From Microbacterium sp. SORGH_AS_0862 (GTDB taxonomy: Bacteria > Actinomycetota > Actinomycetes > Actinomycetales > Microbacteriaceae), in NCBI RefSeq assembly GCF_030818795.1, contig NZ_JAUTAY010000001.1, forward strand, positions 620,001-684,000: DNA of 64,000 nt, given 5' to 3'. Positions within the stretch are counted from its first letter, which is position 1. Each line of letters opens with the position of its first letter. The translations under genes were made by a program, and so were the position numbers. The notes beneath the pieces were generated by a model, which was given only the letters and a program-made list of their open reading frames with translations, was not told the DNA's origin and made no database searches. This document shows positions 60,300 through 64,000 of this stretch, in pieces.

Positions 60300-60499
60300 C
60301 GTGTCTCACTCGTTCACGATCGAGAGGCGCTGAAGGTGAATCAGTGAGACACGCAGCACACGCACCCGCACCCGTGTCTCACACGTTCACGCCCAACGCC
60401 CCGAAACGGTGAACAATCGAGACACGCGCCGCCGACACCCGCATCCGCGTCTCACACGTTCACGCCCGACGCCCCCAAAACGTGAACCACTGAGACGCG
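60300..60499. repeat. Array C: three 54-bp palindromic repeats
   Basis: Copies at 60300-60353, 60373-60426 and 60446-60499, each 54 bp with exact 19-bp gaps. The third copy has CGCGTCTC in place of CGTGTCTC on the left and the matching GAGACGCG on the right, so pairing is kept. They occupy the 368-bp gap between the start of the DUF559 gene and the end of add. Confidence 0.93.
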
Positions 60500-60554
60500 G
60501 AGTGGACGAGCGTTCGGCCGACGAGCACCCTACCGGCGGCCTCGGCGCCGAGGC

Positions 60555-61670
60555 TCAGCGATCGAAGCCGTCGCTGATGAGGTCGATCAGCTCCTCGCGC
60601 TCCTCGACCGGCAGGAAGACGCCCGCGGCGGCGTTGATCTGGAACGTCTCGAGGTCGTCGAGGCCGTAGTCGAAGGCCTCGGCGAGAAGCGCCAGCTCGC
60701 GCGTGAGCGACGTGCGGCTCTGCGTGCGGTTGTCGACGTTCACGGTCACCGCGAAGCCCAGCTGGTACAGGAGGTCGAAGGGGTGATCCGCCATCTCGTT
60801 GCCCCACGCCGCGATCGCGCCGGTCTGCAGGTTGGAGCTCGGCGAGAGCTCGAGCGGGATTTCGCGGTCGCGCACCCAGCGCGCGAGATCGCCGAAGACG
60901 ACCTCGACGACATCGCCCTCGCGCGAGACGACCTCGAGGTCCTGAGCGATGCGCACGCCGTGGCCGAGACGAAGCGCACGGCCGTCGAGCAGTGCCGACC
61001 GGATCGAGTCGAGACCTGCCGCCTCGCCGGCGTGGACGGTGACCGGGAAGAACTGCGCGGCGAGGTAGTCGAAAGCGGCGCGGTGACGCGAGGGCAGGAA
61101 ACCATCCTCGGGGCCCGCGATGTCGAAGCCGACCGCCCCGCGATCGCGGAAGGCGACGGCGAGCTTGGCGATCTCCAGCGAACGGTCGGTGTGGCGCATC
61201 GCGGTGACGAGCTGACCGACGCGGATGTCGTGTCCGGCGTCCGCTGCTGCGTCCTCGCCCTCCTCGATACCCTCCTGCACCGCTTCCACGACCTCTTCGA
61301 GGGAGAGCCCGCCGGACAGGTGCTGCTCCGGCGCCCAACGCACCTCGCCGTAGATGACGCCGTCGGCAGCCAGGTCCTCGACGAACTCCCGCGAGATCCG
61401 CGTCAGGTTCTCCCGCGTCTGCATCACCGACGTCGTGAGATCGAAGGTCTTCAGGTACTCGACGAGCGAGCCCGAGTCGCTCGACTCGGCGAACCAGTCG
61501 GCGAGGTCGTCGCCGTCGCTCTCCGGCACGGGAAGTCCCGCGGCGTCGGCGAGCTCGACGATCGTGTCGGGGCGCACGGCACCGTCGAGGTGGTCGTGCA
61601 GGGAGATTTTCGGCAGGCTCCGCAGCGACACTCCGTCGAGGGTGGCGTCGCCGTGCTGGTCGATGGGCAT
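60555..61670 (-). CDS. add: Adenosine deaminase
   Basis: Deaminates (deoxy)adenosine to (deoxy)inosine, which PunA then cleaves. 371 residues: metal ligands His25 and His27 in SLHDHLDG, FPVTVHAGEAAG (His and catalytic Glu), RLGHGVRI, and VNVDNRTQSRTSL (metal-binding Asp). GAGGAG lies upstream of ATG 61670. First gene read after deoA and cdd on the minus strand; the three form a nucleoside salvage operon as in M. tuberculosis. Confidence 0.95.
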   Translation of the reverse strand: MPIDQHGDATLDGVSLRSLPKISLHDHLDGAVRPDTIVELADAAGLPVPESDGDDLADWFAESSDSGSLVEYLKTFDLTTSVMQTRENLTRISREFVEDLAADGVIYGEVRWAPEQHLSGGLSLEEVVEAVQEGIEEGEDAAADAGHDIRVGQLVTAMRHTDRSLEIAKLAVAFRDRGAVGFDIAGPEDGFLPSRHRAAFDYLAAQFFPVTVHAGEAAGLDSIRSALLDGRALRLGHGVRIAQDLEVVSREGDVVEVVFGDLARWVRDREIPLELSPSSNLQTGAIAAWGNEMADHPFDLLYQLGFAVTVNVDNRTQSRTSLTRELALLAEAFDYGLDDLETFQINAAAGVFLPVEEREELIDLISDGFDR

Positions 61671-61700
61671 AAGGGGTGCTCCTCGCGGATCGCGGTGGAC

Positions 61701-62993
61701 TCAGGCGGTGATGCGTTCGGCGACGCGGGCGGATGCGGTCGGTGCCGCATCACCGATCTCCCATGCCCCCTCGAGCGCCTCCAGGGCGCGCGGGAAGCGG
61801 GCAGCATCCTCCGCCGACAGGGTGAACAGCGGGTGACCAGCCTCCACGCGTTCCCCGAGCTGCGCGTGCAGGTCGATGCCCGCCGCGTGCACGACGGCGT
61901 CCTGCGGACGCGCGCGTCCGGCGCCCAGCCGCCACGCGGCGATGCCGAACGGCAGCGCCTCCAGCCGCGTCACGACGCCCGAGCTCGGCGCCAGCACCGT
62001 GTGCGCCTCCCGGGCCGCCGGCAGCGCCGCATCCGGGTCGCCGTCCTGCGCCACGATCATGCGGCGCCACACGTCCATGGCTCGCCCGTCTTTGAGCGCC
62101 GCTTCGACATCGGCGTCGGGCTGACCGGCCAGCGCCAGCATCTCGCGGGCGAGAGCGACCGTCAGCTCCACGACGTCGGCGGGGCCGCCGCCTGCGAGCA
62201 CCTCGACGGACTCGCGCACCTCGTTCGCGTTGCCGATCGCCCGACCCAGCGGACTGTTCATGTCGGTGAGCAGTGCGGTCGTCGCGACGCCCGAGTCGTT
62301 GCCGAGCGCCACCATCGTGCGCGCCAGCTCTCGAGCCTTGTCGATGTCCTGCATGAAGGCGCCCGACCCGAACTTCACGTCGAGAACGAGGGATGCGGTC
62401 CCCTCGGCGATCTTCTTGGACATGATGCTCGACGCGATCAACGGGATGGCTTCGACCGTCCCGGTCACATCGCGCAGCGCGTACAGACGTTTGTCCGCCG
62501 GGGCGAGCCCCGAGCCCGCGGCGCAGATCACCGCGCCGACATCGTCCAGCTGAGCGAACATCTCGTCGTTGGACAGAGCAGCCCGCCATCCGGGGATCGA
62601 CTCGAGCTTGTCGAGCGTGCCGCCCGTGTGGCCGAGGCCGCGTCCGGAGAGCTGGGGCACGGCGACGCCGAAGGCCGCCACCAGCGGTGCCAGCGGAAGG
62701 GTGATCTTGTCCCCCACGCCGCCGGTGGAGTGCTTGTCGACCGTGGTCTTCGACAGCGCCGTGAAGCTCATCCGCTCGCCCGAGGCGATCATGGCGTCGG
62801 TCATCACGCGGATCTCGTCACGGCTCATGCCGTTCAGCAGCACGGCCATCGCGAACGCCGACATCTGCGCATCGGTCACGTACTCGCGCGTGTACGCATC
62901 GATCATCCACCGCAGCGCGGGCTCATCGACGGGGCGGCCGTCGCGCTTGGCGCGGATCACATCGACGGCGTCGAACGGCTCGACCGCGCTCAT
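61701..62993 (-). CDS. deoA: Thymidine phosphorylase
   Basis: Splits thymidine to thymine and deoxyribose-1-phosphate. 430 residues: VDKHSTGGVGDKITLPLAPLVAAFG (phosphate and substrate site), LSGRGLGHTGGTLDKLESIPGW, SIMSKKIAEG, LVLDVKFGSGAFM and the C-terminal PYNP domain. ATG 62993 overlaps the cdd stop (ATGA). The longer upstream frame is not real. Confidence 0.96.
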   Translation of the reverse strand: MSAVEPFDAVDVIRAKRDGRPVDEPALRWMIDAYTREYVTDAQMSAFAMAVLLNGMSRDEIRVMTDAMIASGERMSFTALSKTTVDKHSTGGVGDKITLPLAPLVAAFGVAVPQLSGRGLGHTGGTLDKLESIPGWRAALSNDEMFAQLDDVGAVICAAGSGLAPADKRLYALRDVTGTVEAIPLIASSIMSKKIAEGTASLVLDVKFGSGAFMQDIDKARELARTMVALGNDSGVATTALLTDMNSPLGRAIGNANEVRESVEVLAGGGPADVVELTVALAREMLALAGQPDADVEAALKDGRAMDVWRRMIVAQDGDPDAALPAAREAHTVLAPSSGVVTRLEALPFGIAAWRLGAGRARPQDAVVHAAGIDLHAQLGERVEAGHPLFTLSAEDAARFPRALEALEGAWEIGDAAPTASARVAERITA

Positions 62994-63391
62994 CGGCGGT
63001 ACTCCTCGAGATCGCGGGGGCCGAACGCGTCCGGCAGCACCTCGTCGATCGTGCGGATGCCCGACACCGTCTCCAGCAGCATCCCGGGCAGAGCGAACTC
63101 GTTCAGCAGCTGGCGGCAGCGCCCGCACGGCATGATGGTCTGTCCGTCGCCGTTCACGCACACGAACGCCACGAGCTGGCCGCCGCCGGTCATGTTCAGC
63201 TCCGAGACCAGGCCGCATTCCGCGCACAGCCCGACCCCGTAGGAGGCGTTCTCGACGTTGCACCCCGAGACGATCCGCCCGTCGGTGACGAGGGCGGCGG
63301 CTCCCACCTTGTAACGGGAGTAGGGCGCGTAGGCGCGCTGCATGGCCTCGGTCGCGGCGGTGCGCAGCTCGTCCCAGTCGATGTCGGTCAC
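62990..63391 (-). CDS. cdd: Cytidine deaminase
   Basis: 133 residues, zinc enzyme: GCNVENASYGVGLCAECGLVSEL (Cys-Ala-Glu motif) and MPCGRCRQLLNEFALP (two zinc Cys). Homotetrameric type. GTG at 63391. Followed by deoA with overlap. Upstream on the same strand is a nucleoside permease gene, indicating an uptake and salvage unit. Confidence 0.96.
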   Translation of the reverse strand: MTDIDWDELRTAATEAMQRAYAPYSRYKVGAAALVTDGRIVSGCNVENASYGVGLCAECGLVSELNMTGGGQLVAFVCVNGDGQTIMPCGRCRQLLNEFALPGMLLETVSGIRTIDEVLPDAFGPRDLEEYRR

Positions 63392-63421
63392 GGTGTCCTC
63401 TCGAAGAAGCGGATGCGGGCG

Positions 63422-64000
63422 TCAGCCCTTGATGTACGGTTTGCCGGCGGCGGCGGGGCCCCGGATCTGCCCGGCGAACCCTGCGACGGCGAGAATCGTC
63501 ACGACGTAGGGCAGCATGAGCATGAACTCGCTGGGGATCGGCGTCTTGAGCACCGTCAGCAGGTTCTGAAGGTTCGTCGCGAACCCGAACAGCAACGCCG
63601 CGAGCGTGGCGCGGATCGGATCCCACCGGCCGAAGATCACGGCGGCGAGGGCGATGAAGCCGAGGCCCGCGGTCATGTCCTTGCCGAACTGCGGCACGGA
63701 GACGAGCGTGAAGTACGCGCCGCCGATGCCGGCGATGGCACCCGCGAGAGAGACGTTCCAGAAGCGTGAGGCGTTGACCTTGATGCCCACGGTGTCGGCC
63801 GCCTGCGGGTGCTCCCCGACGGCACGCAACCGCAGACCCCAGCGGGTGCGGTACAGACCCCAGGCGACGAGGGCGACCGTGATGAACATCAGGTACACGA
63901 TGAACGTCTGGTTGAACAGCACCGGTCCGATCACGGGGATCTCGCTGAGGCCGGGGATCTGCAGGCGGGTGAAGCGCTCGGGGCGGTTCAGCTGGTCCTC
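63422..64000 (-). CDS. Nucleoside ABC transporter permease (5' part outside the window)
   Basis: At least 192 residues of a BPD_transp_2 permease: FIVYLMFITVALVAWGLYRTRWGLRLRAVGEHPQAADTVGI (the EHPxAADTxGI loop of YufP/YufQ-like permeases), SLAGAIAGIGGAYFTL, FIALAAVIFGRWDP and a last helix before PYIKG. The gene continues past 64000. Lies upstream of cdd-deoA-add, so it is likely the nucleoside importer of this salvage operon. Confidence 0.88.
   Translation of the reverse strand, partial: EDQLNRPERFTRLQIPGLSEIPVIGPVLFNQTFIVYLMFITVALVAWGLYRTRWGLRLRAVGEHPQAADTVGIKVNASRFWNVSLAGAIAGIGGAYFTLVSVPQFGKDMTAGLGFIALAAVIFGRWDPIRATLAALLFGFATNLQNLLTVLKTPIPSEFMLMLPYVVTILAVAGFAGQIRGPAAAGKPYIKG

Noticed and set aside
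50019..60499. CRISPR arrays at the repeat clusters
   Set aside because: Units are dyads with variable centres and differ between copies; gaps are 19 bp and similar to each other, and no cas gene is present.
50019..60499. Integron attC sites
   Set aside because: Two-box palindromes of similar size, but there is no integrase, no gene cassettes between units and no attC core sequences that I can recognise.

Overview
The window is a 64-kb chromosomal segment of a high-GC actinobacterium, most likely a Microbacterium or close Microbacteriaceae relative. The reasons are the very GC-rich coding sequence, a WhiB regulator, acyl-CoA carboxylase alpha/beta/epsilon genes, LCP and Galf/rhamnose wall-polymer genes, and many genes with a TANNNT box only 6-9 nt before the start codon (leaderless type). 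From memory of the M. tuberculosis map, the housekeeping genes follow the order of its manA-to-cdd segment (about Rv3255c to Rv3315c: manA, whiB2, LCP, purE, purK, birA, accD5, accE5, maf, accA3, lpdA, punA, pmmB, add, deoA, cdd), with a large polysaccharide island and a mannitol PTS operon inserted.

Layout. 1-3.7 kb: 3' part of a large membrane glycosyltransferase gene, whiB, manA. 3.7-31.3 kb: cell-surface glycan island. It holds two Wzy/ligase-like proteins, a galactofuranosyltransferase-like GT2 with UDP-galactopyranose mutase and a first Wzm/Wzt ABC exporter; a GT2; an intact IS481-family element; GtrA plus a DPM1-like GT2 and a DUF2142 membrane protein; a second Wzm/Wzt exporter whose ATPase has a C-terminal glycan-binding domain; two sugar-nucleotide SDR enzymes; an AlgX-like O-acetylation protein with an acyltransferase-3 partner; a RgpF-like rhamnan protein; rmlA, rmlB and an unfused rmlC; a 1160-residue secreted repeat protein; and a GT4-type glycosyltransferase. 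31.4-45.1 kb: LCP ligase, purE/purK, PH-domain protein, birA, carboxylase beta/epsilon, a membrane two-component system, a TRAM-domain RNA methyltransferase, maf, carboxylase alpha. 45.3-50 kb: LpdA-type quinone reductase, purine nucleoside phosphorylase, phosphosugar mutase, GNAT. 50.3-58.1 kb: complete mannitol PTS (MtlR, EIIB, HPr, EI, EIICB, EIIA, mannitol-1-phosphate dehydrogenase). 58.2-64 kb: hydrolase, DUF559 nuclease-like gene, nucleoside salvage (add, deoA, cdd) and a nucleoside ABC permease running off the window.

Two window-wide observations stand out. First, three intergenic arrays (50.0, 59.0 and 60.3 kb) hold nine complete copies of an imperfect palindrome that is always exactly 54 bp, nearly always separated by exactly 19 bp (73-bp period). 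One copy shows a compensatory double change, and two of the arrays flank the DUF559 gene on either side. I know of no described system matching this. Second, four conserved genes (wzt, a GT4 glycosyltransferase, mtlR, ptsI) are each broken by a single +1 shift in a short G/C run. This looks more like sequencing/assembly error than gene decay.
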